In this document: positions 25,318-35,161 of the stretch, in pieces
Layout of the letters: each line of letters starts with the position of its first letter
Position numbering within the stretch: the stretch's first letter is position 1
Assembly (NCBI GenBank): GCA_019090795.1
Contig: JAHRVG010000006.1
Coordinates: forward strand, 1 to 49,521
Direction of reading: 5' to 3'
DNA: 49,521 nucleotides
Source of the DNA: Paracoccaceae bacterium
GTDB lineage: Bacteria > Pseudomonadota > Alphaproteobacteria > Rhodobacterales > Rhodobacteraceae
Notes under the pieces: generated by a model
The model's database searches: none
Told to the model about the DNA's origin: nothing
Seen by the model: only the letters and a program-made list of their open reading frames with translations
Program-made: the position numbers and the translations under genes

Positions 25318-26901
25318 ATGTCAGACACGCAAAGGCCTTTAGGGGCGCAAATCTCGCATATGCTACATGTGCGCGGCGTTGACACTATTTTTGGTATTCC
25401 CGGCGTGCATAACGTCGAAATGTATCGCGGGATCGAGGAGGCGGGCATCACCCATGTGTTGGCGCGCCACGAACAGGGGGCGGGATTTATGGCGGATGGC
25501 TATGCCCGCGCGACAGGCAAGCCCGGTGTAGCCTATGTAATTACGGGGCCCGGCGTGTGCAATATCATGACCCCGATGGGGCAGGCTTATTCGGATTCCG
25601 TGCCAATGTTGGTGTTGTCATCCTGTCTTGATGAAACCGCATCGCGCAAAGGTCAGTTGCACCAGATGCGCGATCAAGAGGCCGCCGCCGCAACCGTATG
25701 CGACTGGTCCCATACCGCGCGCACTACCGATGCAGCCTATCAATTGGTGGACCGGGCCTTGCTGGAATTTACAATCCAGCGACCACGCCCCAAACACATT
25801 CAAGTGCCGATTGAGTTGTTGGGAACCATGGCGGATGGTGCGCCTAAGACAAGTATTATTGCAACCCGACCCAAATGCAGTGATGAATCTGTTGCAGAAG
25901 CAGCCCGCGACTTGGCACTTGCAAGGATGCCATTGTTCATTTTTGGTGGTGGCGCAAAAGATGGTTTCTTGGCTGCACGCAAAATCTTGGCAGACAACAA
26001 AGCTGCCTCTTTTACAACATACGCAGGACGCGGCATTGTTGCCGAAAATGACCCTCTCTTCTATGGTTCCAATCTGGCCAAAGAAGGTAGTGCTGCGATC
26101 ATTGCGCAGGCCGATTGTGTTTTCGCAATTGGGACTGAATTGGCAGAGGTTGATTTGTGGCGCGATCAACTGGGCCATAAATCCCGATTGATTAGGGTTG
26201 ATATTGATCCTTCGGTTTTGGCGGACCAACAGCAAACTTGTATCCTGTCAGATGCGCAATATTTTCTCGAGGCTTTGGAAAAGGCACAGTTGGACGGTGA
26301 TCGCACAGGCTGGAGCGCCTCAGATGTTGCAACCATGAAAGCAATTTGGCGGCGCGACAGTGATGCGGCGCGCCCTGGTATCCTGCCTTTTATCGAGGCT
26401 ATGAAAGAGGCGCTGCCCTTTCAAACCATGTATTATTCGGACATGACACAATTTGCTTATGTGGCAAAAGAGGTTGTGGACATGGACAGCCCAAGTCATT
26501 GGCATCACCCATTTGGTTTTGGCACGCTGGGCTATGCCTTGCCTGCCGCGATTGGTGGTAAAATTGGTGTTGGGGATCAACCGGTTGTGGCGATCATGGG
26601 CGATTATGGCTTTCACTATACCATGCAGGAATTGGGCGTTGCGGTAGAGTTGGGCCTGAGCATTCCAATCATTTTGTGGGACAATGGCAAACTGCAGGAA
26701 ATCGAGGATTCCATGGTGCGCAGTCAAATTGCCCCCAACGCCGTTATTGCGCAAAACCCGGATTTTTGCGCTTTGGCACGGGCCTTTGGCGCGGGGGCGG
26801 TACAACCGGCAACGATTGATGAATTCAAGCAGGCGCTGGTAGATGCGCTCTCGGCGGATGGGCCAACGATGATCTATTTAACGCCGGAATGCGGTGGCTA
26901 A
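25318..26901 (+). CDS. Thiamine diphosphate-dependent decarboxylase, 5-guanidino-2-oxopentanoate decarboxylase-like
   Basis: A 527-residue enzyme of the acetolactate synthase/pyruvate decarboxylase superfamily. Three ThDP domains are recognisable. The N-terminal PYR domain has the catalytic glutamate Glu52 in HEQGAGFMADGYAR and GPGVCNIMTPMGQAYSD. A central domain with FGGGAKDG follows. The PP domain has the ThDP/Mg motif MGDYGFHYTMQELG through LWDNG (about 433-464). The GDYGF form instead of GDGSF resembles AruI-type 2-ketoarginine decarboxylases, which act in the arginine transaminase pathway; this is from memory and moderate. It could also be a benzoylformate- or sulfopyruvate-type enzyme. 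It follows trkH by 3 nt, an odd pairing. Confidence 0.7.
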   Translation: MSDTQRPLGAQISHMLHVRGVDTIFGIPGVHNVEMYRGIEEAGITHVLARHEQGAGFMADGYARATGKPGVAYVITGPGVCNIMTPMGQAYSDSVPMLVLSSCLDETASRKGQLHQMRDQEAAAATVCDWSHTARTTDAAYQLVDRALLEFTIQRPRPKHIQVPIELLGTMADGAPKTSIIATRPKCSDESVAEAARDLALARMPLFIFGGGAKDGFLAARKILADNKAASFTTYAGRGIVAENDPLFYGSNLAKEGSAAIIAQADCVFAIGTELAEVDLWRDQLGHKSRLIRVDIDPSVLADQQQTCILSDAQYFLEALEKAQLDGDRTGWSASDVATMKAIWRRDSDAARPGILPFIEAMKEALPFQTMYYSDMTQFAYVAKEVVDMDSPSHWHHPFGFGTLGYALPAAIGGKIGVGDQPVVAIMGDYGFHYTMQELGVAVELGLSIPIILWDNGKLQEIEDSMVRSQIAPNAVIAQNPDFCALARAFGAGAVQPATIDEFKQALVDALSADGPTMIYLTPECGG

Positions 26902-26960
26902 GCGGTTGTGATTTCCATACCTGCCCCCATGTAGTAAGGTGAGCGAAAAGGGTTGGTAGA

Positions 26961-29249
26961 ATGCGGTGGATTATACGAATTGTTGTGGCAATGGTTCTGG
27001 TGGTGCTGGTCGCGGTCGGGATGTTGTTCTTGTTACCAACCGAGCGTATCGGGCAGATTGCTTCTGACCAATTGGAGCGCGCAACGGGGCGAAAACTCAG
27101 CCTGTCGGGGGATTTTCGCCCGACACTCTATCCGGTGCTGGGGGTGAAAACCGGACGCATTTCCATTTCCAATGCCGATTGGGCGAAAAATCCGGTGATG
27201 ATTGAGGCCGCCAGCGCTTCTGTCGGGGTGAGTCTCAGCGCGCTGATTGGTGGTGAGCTGGAAGTCGGTAAATTGCGGCTTGTGGACCCGGTGATCCGGT
27301 TGGAAAAGGCACACGACGGGCGGGCAAACTGGGAATTTGATTCCTCTGCGGCGCAAAACGGGGCAGGTAGCAGCCAAACGCCCGATTTTTCTTTGGAGTT
27401 AGGTGAAATTTCAAATGGTTTGCTGACCTATCAGGATTACAAGACAGGCGATAAACTTACAGTTTCCAAAATTGACGCGGCTCTTACCCTGCCTAAAGGG
27501 GCGAAAACTATGGCCTTGGATGGTCAAGCGATATGGCATGGTCAGACGGCGAAACTGTCAGTCGAAATAACCGATTTCCCAAGGCTTTTGGCAGATGGCG
27601 TAACGGCGTTGGAGGCAAAAGCCGAGATGGCGGATGCAACGTTCGGGCTTGCCGGAACTGTTGGCATTGGCAGGGCGGTGCCGACGCTAGATGGTATGGT
27701 TTCGTTTGCAGCGTCAGATTTGAAGAAGCTTTTGAACCAGTTTGATATAGCGCTGGAAACACCACAGGAAATCAAGGATTTTACCACAAACGGACAGATT
27801 CAATTTTCGGCGGCTGGGCTCTATTTTTCAGGGAAATCCACGGCGCAGGTAAAGGATTTACCGCTAAAAGCATCCATTGAACTCACCGGTGCGGAGGACT
27901 GGCAGCAAACGCTGGCCTTTGACCTGAGCACAGATGTCGGGGCAGAGGGTGCGTTGGCTCTGGGTTTTGAGGGCAGAGTGAATGGCTCTAAGGCAACGCT
28001 ACTGGGGCAATTGAACTTGAAATCCGCTAATCCGCGCCGCTTGTTTGCAGCGGCAGGCGTTGCGGTTGACCTGCCAAAAGGAACATTCCAGAATCTGGCG
28101 GTTGCCGGTGATTTGAGGATCAAACCCTCGGGTGAAGTAATTTTGAAAAAGGCTAATCTGGCTGTTGATCAAAACAAGCTGTCCGGGCGGGTAAGTATCA
28201 CGACATCCGGCAAGCCGCTGATAACGGCAAAACTGTCGTCTAAGGCGCTAAATCTATCCAGATTCACCTCAGACAGCAATGGTGGGAATAGCCCGCAAAC
28301 AACCGAGTGGAGCAAAGAGCCAATCTCGCTTACAGGGCTGGATGCGGTGGACGCGGATGTGTTGTTAAAGGCGGGTTCCGTAAATCTGGGCACAAGTAAG
28401 CTGGGAAAGGTGGATATCAAGGCCAAGCTGCGCGATGGTTTACTGACCTTGAATTTGATAGATGTGCGGGCCTATCGCGGGGCCATGTCCGGCACTGTGA
28501 ACATTCGCGGCGGCAAGGATATCGCGTTTAGCAGTGATGTGTTGGCAAAAAATATGCAGCTAAAGCCGTTGCTCGGGCAAATGCTGGGTATTGATCGCCT
28601 GACGGGTACCGGCACCACACATTTGAAACTTTCCGGACAGGGGGGAAGCCTGCATCAGGTGATGAACTCGCTCAGCGGTACGGGGGACATTAAATTTGCA
28701 AACGGTGCTTTTCGCGGCATTGATTTGGCCGCAATGATGAAGAACCTCAAATCGGCGTTCGGCGGATTTGAAGGTGCGACCGAATTCACCTCGATGACCG
28801 GCAGTTTTTCCCTGAAAAAGGGCGTGTTGGAGAATGTTGATCTGTCGCTGATCAGCCCGCTGTTCAAGGCAGCGGGCAAAGGCAAGGTCGGGATTGGCGG
28901 GCGGTCTATGGATTATGTAGTGACACCCTCAACCCTGAGCGGTGATGCGGCGGTTTCAGTGCCCGTGTTTATCACAGGCCCCTGGCATAACCTGAAATTT
29001 CGCCCCGATCTGGACAAACTGATTGACCTGGTGCTGCAAGGCAAGCTGAAGGATAATGCCGAGGTGCAAAAGGCGCGCGAAAAATTGCAAAAAGCCAAGG
29101 AGAAACTCAAAGATCCGAAGGCAACCGCAAAGGAAAAACTGCGCAAAAAGCTGGCTAAGGAGCTGGACAATGAAGAGGCGGGGGACGAGGTTTTAAAGGA
29201 TAAAATAGAGGAAGAAATTGGCGGCGCTTTACGAAAGCTTTTAAAATAG
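26961..29249 (+). CDS. asmA: AsmA family protein
   Basis: A 762-residue AsmA-type protein. An N-terminal membrane anchor (about residues 4-26) is followed by the AsmA signature, LERATGRKLSLSGDFRPTLYPVLGVKTGRISISNADW, and a long periplasmic beta-rich body made of repeating groove strands. The C-terminal AsmA_2 region is near 560-690 (NSLSGTGDIKFANGAFRGIDLAAM). The last 80 residues are highly charged and Lys/Glu/Ala-rich (KAREKLQKAKEKLKDPKATAKEKL), likely a helical tail. AsmA-like proteins bridge the inner and outer membranes and move phospholipids or affect outer membrane assembly. The tail is longer than usual. Confidence 0.88.
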   Translation: MRWIIRIVVAMVLVVLVAVGMLFLLPTERIGQIASDQLERATGRKLSLSGDFRPTLYPVLGVKTGRISISNADWAKNPVMIEAASASVGVSLSALIGGELEVGKLRLVDPVIRLEKAHDGRANWEFDSSAAQNGAGSSQTPDFSLELGEISNGLLTYQDYKTGDKLTVSKIDAALTLPKGAKTMALDGQAIWHGQTAKLSVEITDFPRLLADGVTALEAKAEMADATFGLAGTVGIGRAVPTLDGMVSFAASDLKKLLNQFDIALETPQEIKDFTTNGQIQFSAAGLYFSGKSTAQVKDLPLKASIELTGAEDWQQTLAFDLSTDVGAEGALALGFEGRVNGSKATLLGQLNLKSANPRRLFAAAGVAVDLPKGTFQNLAVAGDLRIKPSGEVILKKANLAVDQNKLSGRVSITTSGKPLITAKLSSKALNLSRFTSDSNGGNSPQTTEWSKEPISLTGLDAVDADVLLKAGSVNLGTSKLGKVDIKAKLRDGLLTLNLIDVRAYRGAMSGTVNIRGGKDIAFSSDVLAKNMQLKPLLGQMLGIDRLTGTGTTHLKLSGQGGSLHQVMNSLSGTGDIKFANGAFRGIDLAAMMKNLKSAFGGFEGATEFTSMTGSFSLKKGVLENVDLSLISPLFKAAGKGKVGIGGRSMDYVVTPSTLSGDAAVSVPVFITGPWHNLKFRPDLDKLIDLVLQGKLKDNAEVQKAREKLQKAKEKLKDPKATAKEKLRKKLAKELDNEEAGDEVLKDKIEEEIGGALRKLLK

Positions 29250-29289
29250 AGTTTCTTAAAGCGTATCTCCCGTCAATCAGGTTGCCCTA

Positions 29290-31755
29290 TTATGGCGCCA
29301 ATGGCGTTAAGTTGGTTACCCCTACCGCCCCGCCGCGGGCCAGTTCTGGATCCAGAGACATCAGAATGTATTCACCGCGGCGCCACAGACCCGACATGTC
29401 GTCATAGTGGCGCGACAAAAAGTGGCCTGACTGGCCCGTTGCAATCACATAGACAGAACTGTCGAGGTCGGCGAAATCAACCACCGCGCGGAAACCCGCG
29501 GCGTGGACGTTGGCATAGGGCGTTTCGCCGGTGCCGCTAGTGCGGGCCCGCTGTAGGGTGTTGTCGCCCCCCGATGTGTCTTGGCGGATATTTGTGAACC
29601 ATGCCAGCAGCGGGATTTTGCCCAACACCTGATGGTCTTGATGTGACTGATGCGCTTGGCCCCAACGCCAGCTGTCAATGTGATCGCCGTATTTCTCTGA
29701 CAGTTCCAGCAACGCCTGATCAAGCGCGATGCGCGCTAGATCATGGCAGCTTTCAATCCTTGCGGTGGGACGGATATCACACCAGACACCCGCACCCTTC
29801 ACATCGCGAAAAGCACGTTCTATGAAAATTGGATCAGGGCGCGGGAAATGGTCGATTAGCGGGCCAAGCTCGTCCTCGGCCAGCTTGCGCATCAGGCTGC
29901 GCAACCACGCGGCATAGATCAGCGGCTCGGGCATGTGGTGGCTCATCTCGCCATCCCAGCGTGCCAACAACTGCATAGCCACTTGCCGTTTATGGGCCGG
30001 CGTGCCCTTGGGGGCCAGATCGCCTGTGAACCACAGTTCCGTGGCAATCAAGGAAAGCATGGTGCGTGCGGTGATGGAAACCGTATCAATCTGGGCCTCG
30101 ATAAAGCTGTCGCGGGTATGGACTTTGCGATCATTCAGCAATCGGGTGAGCCGATTGATGCGCTGAGTGTCGCCCCAGTCATACCCTATGTGATGCGGGA
30201 AAGGCTCATCAGTGGTTTTGTTGTTGGTGTTGGCTACGATACCACTGTCGGGATCGCGCTCTGTCGGGTTGGTATCAAAATTAAAATAGCCGTCCCAACG
30301 GTTCTCCGGCACCCATCCTTGTGAGGGAAACCGCCCTTGCGAGGCATGCTTGGGGTGGCGTTTGGGGTTTTTTCCGGCCAGCTGAAACAGCACGGAATGG
30401 CGATCCGCCACTGTGACATTTTGTGAAGGCGCTTTGGAAAATGCCAATGCCGCCCGCGCAGCGGGTACGGATTTGGAACGCATCAGGTTGATAGCAGCCG
30501 TCATCGACTGGTCGTTTTCATCCAGTGCTGTCCAGGCAATACTGGTCACATGGCCAGGTGGCGTAATCGAGGCCAGATCATATTGCGCGCCCGGAATAAT
30601 CGGCCCGTTATCGCTCCAGCGCAGTTGGATGGTTTGGGGCGGGGCGTCCTTGATCCGGATTACAACGGATTTACGGCGAAAGGCCTTGAACCCGTCCGGC
30701 GTGCGGAATTCCTGCCCGTTCGTTGGGTTCAGCTGTTCGATATAAATATCGAGATCATCAAGGTAGGAGCTGGTCAGCCCCCAGGCCAGCGCATCAGAGC
30801 GCCCGACCAAAATGGCAGGAATGCCCGGAATGGTACCGCCAATAACCCCCCCCTCGGGGAATTCAAGGCGGGCCAGCATCCAGATGCCCGGTGCGCTCAG
30901 GCCCAGATGCGGATCGCTCGCCAGCAAAGGCGCACCAGAGGCAGAGCGGCTGCCGTTTGCGGCCCAGGCATTGGAGGCACCGGCCATGGCAAGCGGTTTT
31001 ACTGGATCAAGCGGGTGTTGCTGAACTTTTGCAAATTGTGGACCCCTTGGCAGATTAGGGAAAAGAGAGGCAAAATTGGGCAACGCCGCGATGGCATCAC
31101 CCGGTGCGTCGGGCAAGATATCGCGGAGGCGTTCGGGACCGACCGCAAGCGAAACCTGTGCGCGCACGATTTCGGATTTCATACTGCCAGAGAGTTGCAG
31201 TGCCATAACCCGCAGGATTGACAGGCTGTCAGTCGGGGTCCAGGGTTCGATTTGGGGCGGAAATAGGAAAAATTCCGGCGATCCGCGCCCCAGTGCATCG
31301 CGCTGCACGATGCTCAGCCACGCATTCACACCGGCAGCATAAGCGTTCAACGCCTGTTTGGTTTCTTCAGTTTGAAACCGATAAGAGGCGCGAGACAATT
31401 CCACCAAATCAAGGCGGCGGATGAAATCATCTATCTTTACAGTGCTTTCGCCGAAAATTTCTGACAGCCGCCCCTGGGCTGTGCGCCGCAGCATGGTCAT
31501 TTGCCACAGGCGGTCCTGTGCATGGGCAAAGCCTAGGCCGAAATAGGCGTCCTTGGTTTGTGACGGGAAAATATGGGGGACGTTGTTGGTGTCACGTACG
31601 ATTTCAATTGGGCCGCTCAGCCCCTCTATTTTGTACTGGGCATTGTAGTCTGGGATCGACTGGGTCGCAAAGTAATAGGCCAGTAGTAACGCGCCAAGCG
31701 CCATCACACTCAGCCCGATAAACCCCCGCATTAACCACCTGAAAACATTTGCCAT
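29290..31755 (-). CDS. Penicillin acylase family protein (Ntn-hydrolase)
   Basis: An 821-residue precursor. An N-terminal hydrophobic segment (about 12-31) exports or anchors it. The alpha-chain part includes NNVPHIFPSQTKDAYFGLGFAHAQDRLWQM (57-86), the usual start of the family. Autocatalytic cleavage should occur before Ser261 in GASNAWAANGSRSASG, making Ser261 the N-terminal nucleophile of the beta chain. The later HPRGYDWGD-like and SGHFLSRHYDDMSGLWRRGEY segments are also typical. Family members hydrolyse penicillins, acyl-homoserine lactones or other amides in the periplasm; which one is not readable. It is convergent with asmA (40 nt apart). Confidence 0.88.
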   Translation of the reverse strand: MANVFRWLMRGFIGLSVMALGALLLAYYFATQSIPDYNAQYKIEGLSGPIEIVRDTNNVPHIFPSQTKDAYFGLGFAHAQDRLWQMTMLRRTAQGRLSEIFGESTVKIDDFIRRLDLVELSRASYRFQTEETKQALNAYAAGVNAWLSIVQRDALGRGSPEFFLFPPQIEPWTPTDSLSILRVMALQLSGSMKSEIVRAQVSLAVGPERLRDILPDAPGDAIAALPNFASLFPNLPRGPQFAKVQQHPLDPVKPLAMAGASNAWAANGSRSASGAPLLASDPHLGLSAPGIWMLARLEFPEGGVIGGTIPGIPAILVGRSDALAWGLTSSYLDDLDIYIEQLNPTNGQEFRTPDGFKAFRRKSVVIRIKDAPPQTIQLRWSDNGPIIPGAQYDLASITPPGHVTSIAWTALDENDQSMTAAINLMRSKSVPAARAALAFSKAPSQNVTVADRHSVLFQLAGKNPKRHPKHASQGRFPSQGWVPENRWDGYFNFDTNPTERDPDSGIVANTNNKTTDEPFPHHIGYDWGDTQRINRLTRLLNDRKVHTRDSFIEAQIDTVSITARTMLSLIATELWFTGDLAPKGTPAHKRQVAMQLLARWDGEMSHHMPEPLIYAAWLRSLMRKLAEDELGPLIDHFPRPDPIFIERAFRDVKGAGVWCDIRPTARIESCHDLARIALDQALLELSEKYGDHIDSWRWGQAHQSHQDHQVLGKIPLLAWFTNIRQDTSGGDNTLQRARTSGTGETPYANVHAAGFRAVVDFADLDSSVYVIATGQSGHFLSRHYDDMSGLWRRGEYILMSLDPELARGGAVGVTNLTPLAP

Positions 31756-31836
31756 CTATGCCTCTTTTCCTTGACGCCCTCGCAATAGCAGCCCAAAGCT
31801 GGGGAGACAATCGCAACTGGTATAAACGGGGTTAAC

Positions 31837-32700
31837 ATGGCGAATATAGCATTTTTAGGTTTGGGCGTGATGGGCTATCCGATGGCAGGGCATCTGGCGG
31901 CCAATGGGCATAATGTAACGGTATTTAACCGAACTGCGGCCAAAGCGGCGGCTTGGGTTGCGGAACACGGCGGTGCAAGTGCGTCAACCCCCGCAGCGGC
32001 GGCGAAGGGCTGCGAAATTGTATTTGCCTGTGTTGGCAATGATGATGATCTGCGCTCGGTGACCATAGGGGATGATGGAGCCTTTGGGTCGATGGCCAAG
32101 GGGACGGTGTTTGTCGATAACACGACGGCGTCGGCGGATGTGGCACGAGAACTGGATGCGGTTGCAAAAAAGGCGGGTTTTGGCTTTATTGACGCGCCAG
32201 TGTCTGGGGGGCAGGCAGGGGCGGAAAACGGCGCACTCACGGTTATGTGTGGCGGGGCCGATTCCGACTACGCCTTGGTAGAAGAGGCGATTATGTGTTT
32301 TGCCCGAGCGAGCCGCTTGATGGGCGGGGCAGGGGCAGGGCAGCTCACAAAGATGGTTAATCAGATCTGTATTGCCGGTTTGGTTCAGGGCCTGTCTGAA
32401 GGAATGGCATTTGCGCAAAAAGCGGGTCTTGATGGGGCGGCGGTGGTGGATGTGATCTCAAAGGGTGCAGCAGGGTCCTGGCAGATGGAAAACCGCGGCT
32501 ACACCATGCTGAAAGACGAGTTTGAATTCGGCTTTGCGGTTGATTGGATGCGCAAGGATCTGGGGATTTGCCTTTCGGAGGCTAGCAATAATGGCGCCAG
32601 CCTGCCGGTGACAGCGCTGGTGGACCAGTTCTATGGCGATGTGCAACGCTTGGGGGGCAATCGTTGGGACACTTCCAGCTTAATGCGGCGATTGAAATAG
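31837..32700 (+). CDS. NAD(P)-dependent beta-hydroxyacid dehydrogenase (3-hydroxyisobutyrate dehydrogenase family)
   Basis: A 287-residue member of the HIBADH/GarR/TSR family. The Rossmann motif FLGLGVMGYPMAGHL is at residues 5-19, the substrate-binding DAPVSGGQAGAENGALTVM is near 118-136, and the catalytic lysine segment GAGQLTKMVNQI is near 165-176. The C-terminal LGICLSEASNNGASLPVT also fits. It oxidises or reduces a short beta-hydroxyacid such as 3-hydroxyisobutyrate or tartronate semialdehyde. No valine catabolic genes lie next to it. Divergent from the penicillin acylase gene. Confidence 0.88.
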   Translation: MANIAFLGLGVMGYPMAGHLAANGHNVTVFNRTAAKAAAWVAEHGGASASTPAAAAKGCEIVFACVGNDDDLRSVTIGDDGAFGSMAKGTVFVDNTTASADVARELDAVAKKAGFGFIDAPVSGGQAGAENGALTVMCGGADSDYALVEEAIMCFARASRLMGGAGAGQLTKMVNQICIAGLVQGLSEGMAFAQKAGLDGAAVVDVISKGAAGSWQMENRGYTMLKDEFEFGFAVDWMRKDLGICLSEASNNGASLPVTALVDQFYGDVQRLGGNRWDTSSLMRRLK

Positions 32701-32736
32701 GGACAAGTTTAATATTTGGAAGCCCTGCCCCTAGGG

Positions 32737-33879
32737 TCAGTTCCCACGCCAAATCCAGCCACCACCCCAGATGCGCGTGCCCTCGGTCTCATAAAATACA
32801 CAAGCCTGTCCGGGGGCAACACCTTCCTCCGGTGCCAGCAGCTCAACCGTGGCCTCGGTGGCGCTTAGGGGGGTAATGATTGCCTCTTTGGGACGCCGTG
32901 TAGACCGCACCCGAACAGATACATGCCACTCGGCGCGGCTCTCAAACGGTTCATCCCCAAGCCAGTTGATTTCGCGCACAGGAACAATACTGGTCGCGAG
33001 CGCCTCTTTGGGGCCAACGATAACGTGGCGGTTTTCAGCGTCCAGACGCACCACATACAGCGGATCACCACCGCCAATACCAAGGCCGCGCCGCTGACCA
33101 ACAGTGTAGTTGATAATGCCGCTATGCTGTCCTAGAACCCGCCCGTCCAGATGAACAATATTACCCGGGCTAGCCGCCTCTGGTCGCAGCTTTTCGATCA
33201 CGGCAGCATAGGAGCCGTTGGGAACAAAACAAATATCTTGACTGTCAGGTTTGTCTGCAACTGAGAGGCCGAATTTCACTGCTAATTCACGGGTTTGCGC
33301 CTTGGACTTTAAGTGTCCAAGTGGAAACCGCAGGTAATCCAATTGCTCTTGCGTCGTGGAGAACAGAAAGTAGGATTGATCCCGGTCGCCGTCTGCCGCC
33401 TTATGTAATTCAGCCTTTTGCGCACCGCTAAAACGCTGGATATAATGCCCCGTCGCCATGCAATCCGCATTCAGGTCTTTGGCGGTTTCCAGCAGGTCAC
33501 GGAATTTAACCTTTTCGTTGCAGCGAATGCAGGGCACAGGCGTTGCCCCCGCCAGATAGCTGTCGGCGAATTCGTTGATCACGCTTTCCCTGAACTTGTT
33601 TTCATAGTCCAGCACGTAGTGGGGAAAGCCCATATCATCTGCCACTCGGCGCGCATCGTGAATGTCGCGCCCTGCACAGCAGGCCCCCTTTTTGGCCAGC
33701 GCTGCCCCGTGATCATAAAGCTGCAAGGTAATGCCCACCACATCGTATCCCTCGCAGGCCAGTTGCGCCGCCACAACCGAACTATCCACGCCGCCGGACA
33801 TAGCTACAACCACACGCGTATCTTGCGGTGCTTTGGCAAAGCCCAGAGAGTTCAGCTTGGTTTTTTGATCGAGCGCCAT
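32737..33879 (-). CDS. mnmA: tRNA-specific 2-thiouridylase
   Basis: A 380-residue MnmA, which thiolates U34 of tRNA Lys, Glu and Gln. The ATP pyrophosphatase loop [15 protein letters not shown] is at 26-40. The two catalytic cysteines are Cys117 in [14 protein letters not shown] and Cys217 in [11 protein letters not shown]; the former sits in a CxxC. C-terminal beta-barrel domains follow ([21 protein letters not shown]). It takes sulfur from the Tus relay or IscS. The start ATG at 33879 is preceded by GAGGATAAGACG. Convergent with the dehydrogenase gene, 36 nt apart. Confidence 0.93.
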   Translation of the reverse strand: MALDQKTKLNSLGFAKAPQDTRVVVAMSGGVDSSVVAAQLACEGYDVVGITLQLYDHGAALAKKGACCAGRDIHDARRVADDMGFPHYVLDYENKFRESVINEFADSYLAGATPVPCIRCNEKVKFRDLLETAKDLNADCMATGHYIQRFSGAQKAELHKAADGDRDQSYFLFSTTQEQLDYLRFPLGHLKSKAQTRELAVKFGLSVADKPDSQDICFVPNGSYAAVIEKLRPEAASPGNIVHLDGRVLGQHSGIINYTVGQRRGLGIGGGDPLYVVRLDAENRHVIVGPKEALATSIVPVREINWLGDEPFESRAEWHVSVRVRSTRRPKEAIITPLSATEATVELLAPEEGVAPGQACVFYETEGTRIWGGGWIWRGN

Positions 33880-34002
33880 CGTCTTATCCTCGTTTTACGC
33901 GGCTTTACCTAAAACCTTATGTAGTCTCAATCCCCGACTTCACCAAGGGTTAAGCCTTATTGGGTCATTAGCATTGGTAGGTGTGAACATTAAAGGTGGA
34001 AG

Positions 34003-34281
34003 ATGTATATCAGGAAAGAACCGGGACCGCTGTTTATCACGCTCCCTGATGGCAGAAAGCTTAGCAGATCCGATCTGCCACCCAAAGATACTTCGCGTTG
34101 GGTGGCCCGGCGAAAGGCACGGGTGGTCATGGCGGTGGTTGGTGGTCTGATAACGCCAAAAGAGGCATGCAACCTGTATGACTTGTCAACGGATGAGCTG
34201 GACAGCTGGTGTATTGCGGCGAAAAAACACGGTACGGCTGCATTAAGGGCGACAGCATTGCAGAAATATAGACAACTTTAG
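34003..34281 (+). CDS. sciP: CtrA inhibitor SciP (DUF1153)
   Basis: A 92-residue DUF1153 protein. The family's opening TLPDGRKLSRSDLPPKDTSRWVARRKARVVMAVVGGLIT is followed by an HTH-like PKEACNLYDLSTDELDSWCIAAKKHG. In Caulobacter SciP binds CtrA on DNA and blocks its recruitment of RNA polymerase; it also binds DNA itself. A strong ribosome site AAGGTGGAAG is next to the ATG. Its position directly upstream of ctrA on the same strand is common in Rhodobacterales. Confidence 0.93.
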   Translation: MYIRKEPGPLFITLPDGRKLSRSDLPPKDTSRWVARRKARVVMAVVGGLITPKEACNLYDLSTDELDSWCIAAKKHGTAALRATALQKYRQL

Positions 34282-34299
34282 AGTGTTTTGCTAACATTC

Positions 34300-34325
34300 T
34301 TAACAATCGTAACGACTGGTTAACC
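34300..34325 (+). promoter_or_regulatory. Candidate CtrA half-sites upstream of ctrA
   Basis: The 93-nt gap between sciP and ctrA is AT-rich and contains TTAAC (34300-34304) and TTAACC (34320-34325), half-sites of the TTAA-N7-TTAA CtrA box. The exact 7-nt spacing is absent, so autoregulation is only suggested. Confidence 0.3.
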
Positions 34326-34374
34326 AATTCACTTCAACCTGTTGCCAGTGAAGCGCTAAAGTTTGGAGAATGTT

Positions 34375-35088
34375 ATGCGGGTTCTGCTGGTCGAAGATGA
34401 TCCTACAACATCAAAAAGTATCGAATTCATGTTGGCCAATGCCAATCTGAATGTCTACGCCACCGATTTGGGCGAGGAAGGCGTTGATCTGGCAAAACTG
34501 TATGATTACGATCTTATCCTGCTGGACCTGAACCTGCCTGATCTCTCTGGCCATGAGGTAATGCGCCGTTTGCGTCTTGCCAAAGTACAAACACCAATTC
34601 TGATCCTGTCCGGGAATGACGAAACCTCGGAAAAGGTTAAAGGTTTCGGGTTTGGGGCTGATGATTATCTGACCAAGCCTTTTCACCGCGAAGAACTGAT
34701 TGCGCGGATTCATGCGATTGTGCGCCGCTCCAAGGGGCATGCACAATCGGTTATTGATACGGGGCGTATTCAGGTGAATCTGGATGCTAAAACGGTCGAG
34801 GTTAAAGGGGTGCCGGTGCATTTAACTGGCAAAGAATACCAGATGTTGGAGCTTTTGTCCCTGCGCAAAGGAACAACGCTGACCAAGGAGATGTTCCTGA
34901 ACCATCTTTATGGCGGCATGGATGAGCCGGAGCTAAAGATCATAGACGTATTTATCTGCAAGTTGCGCAAAAAACTCTGCGAAGCGACGGGCGGTGAAAA
35001 TTATATCGAAACAGTCTGGGGGCGCGGATATGTGCTGCGTGATCCAATAGCTGATACTGAGCAAAACCAACTTGCCATCGGCGCGTAA
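34375..35088 (+). CDS. ctrA: Cell cycle response regulator CtrA
   Basis: A 237-residue OmpR-type response regulator started at the ATG at 34375 (TTTGGAG 6 nt upstream); a TTG four codons earlier is less likely. The receiver domain (1-115) has acidic Glu7-Asp8-Asp9, the phosphorylated Asp51 in LLDLNLPD and Lys102 near DYLTKPF. The winged-helix DNA-binding domain (125-228) contains [39 protein letters not shown], the near-invariant CtrA recognition region. It governs motility, gene transfer agents and cell cycle genes in Rhodobacteraceae. SciP upstream modulates it. Confidence 0.96.
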   Translation: MRVLLVEDDPTTSKSIEFMLANANLNVYATDLGEEGVDLAKLYDYDLILLDLNLPDLSGHEVMRRLRLAKVQTPILILSGNDETSEKVKGFGFGADDYLTKPFHREELIARIHAIVRRSKGHAQSVIDTGRIQVNLDAKTVEVKGVPVHLTGKEYQMLELLSLRKGTTLTKEMFLNHLYGGMDEPELKIIDVFICKLRKKLCEATGGENYIETVWGRGYVLRDPIADTEQNQLAIGA

Positions 35089-35102
35089 CTGTGAATGGTC
35101 TG

Positions 35103-35128
35103 AAAACCGCCCTACAGGGTTGTTTTTA
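35103..35128 (+). terminator. Probable terminator after ctrA
   Basis: AAAAC and CCCT pair with AGGG and GTTTT around AC, with one mismatch and one wobble, followed by further T (35121-35127). It lies between ctrA and a convergent exporter gene. Confidence 0.5.
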
Positions 35129-35161
35129 GGCCGTTTTGAATTCCTGTGGTGCTCCTAGCCA

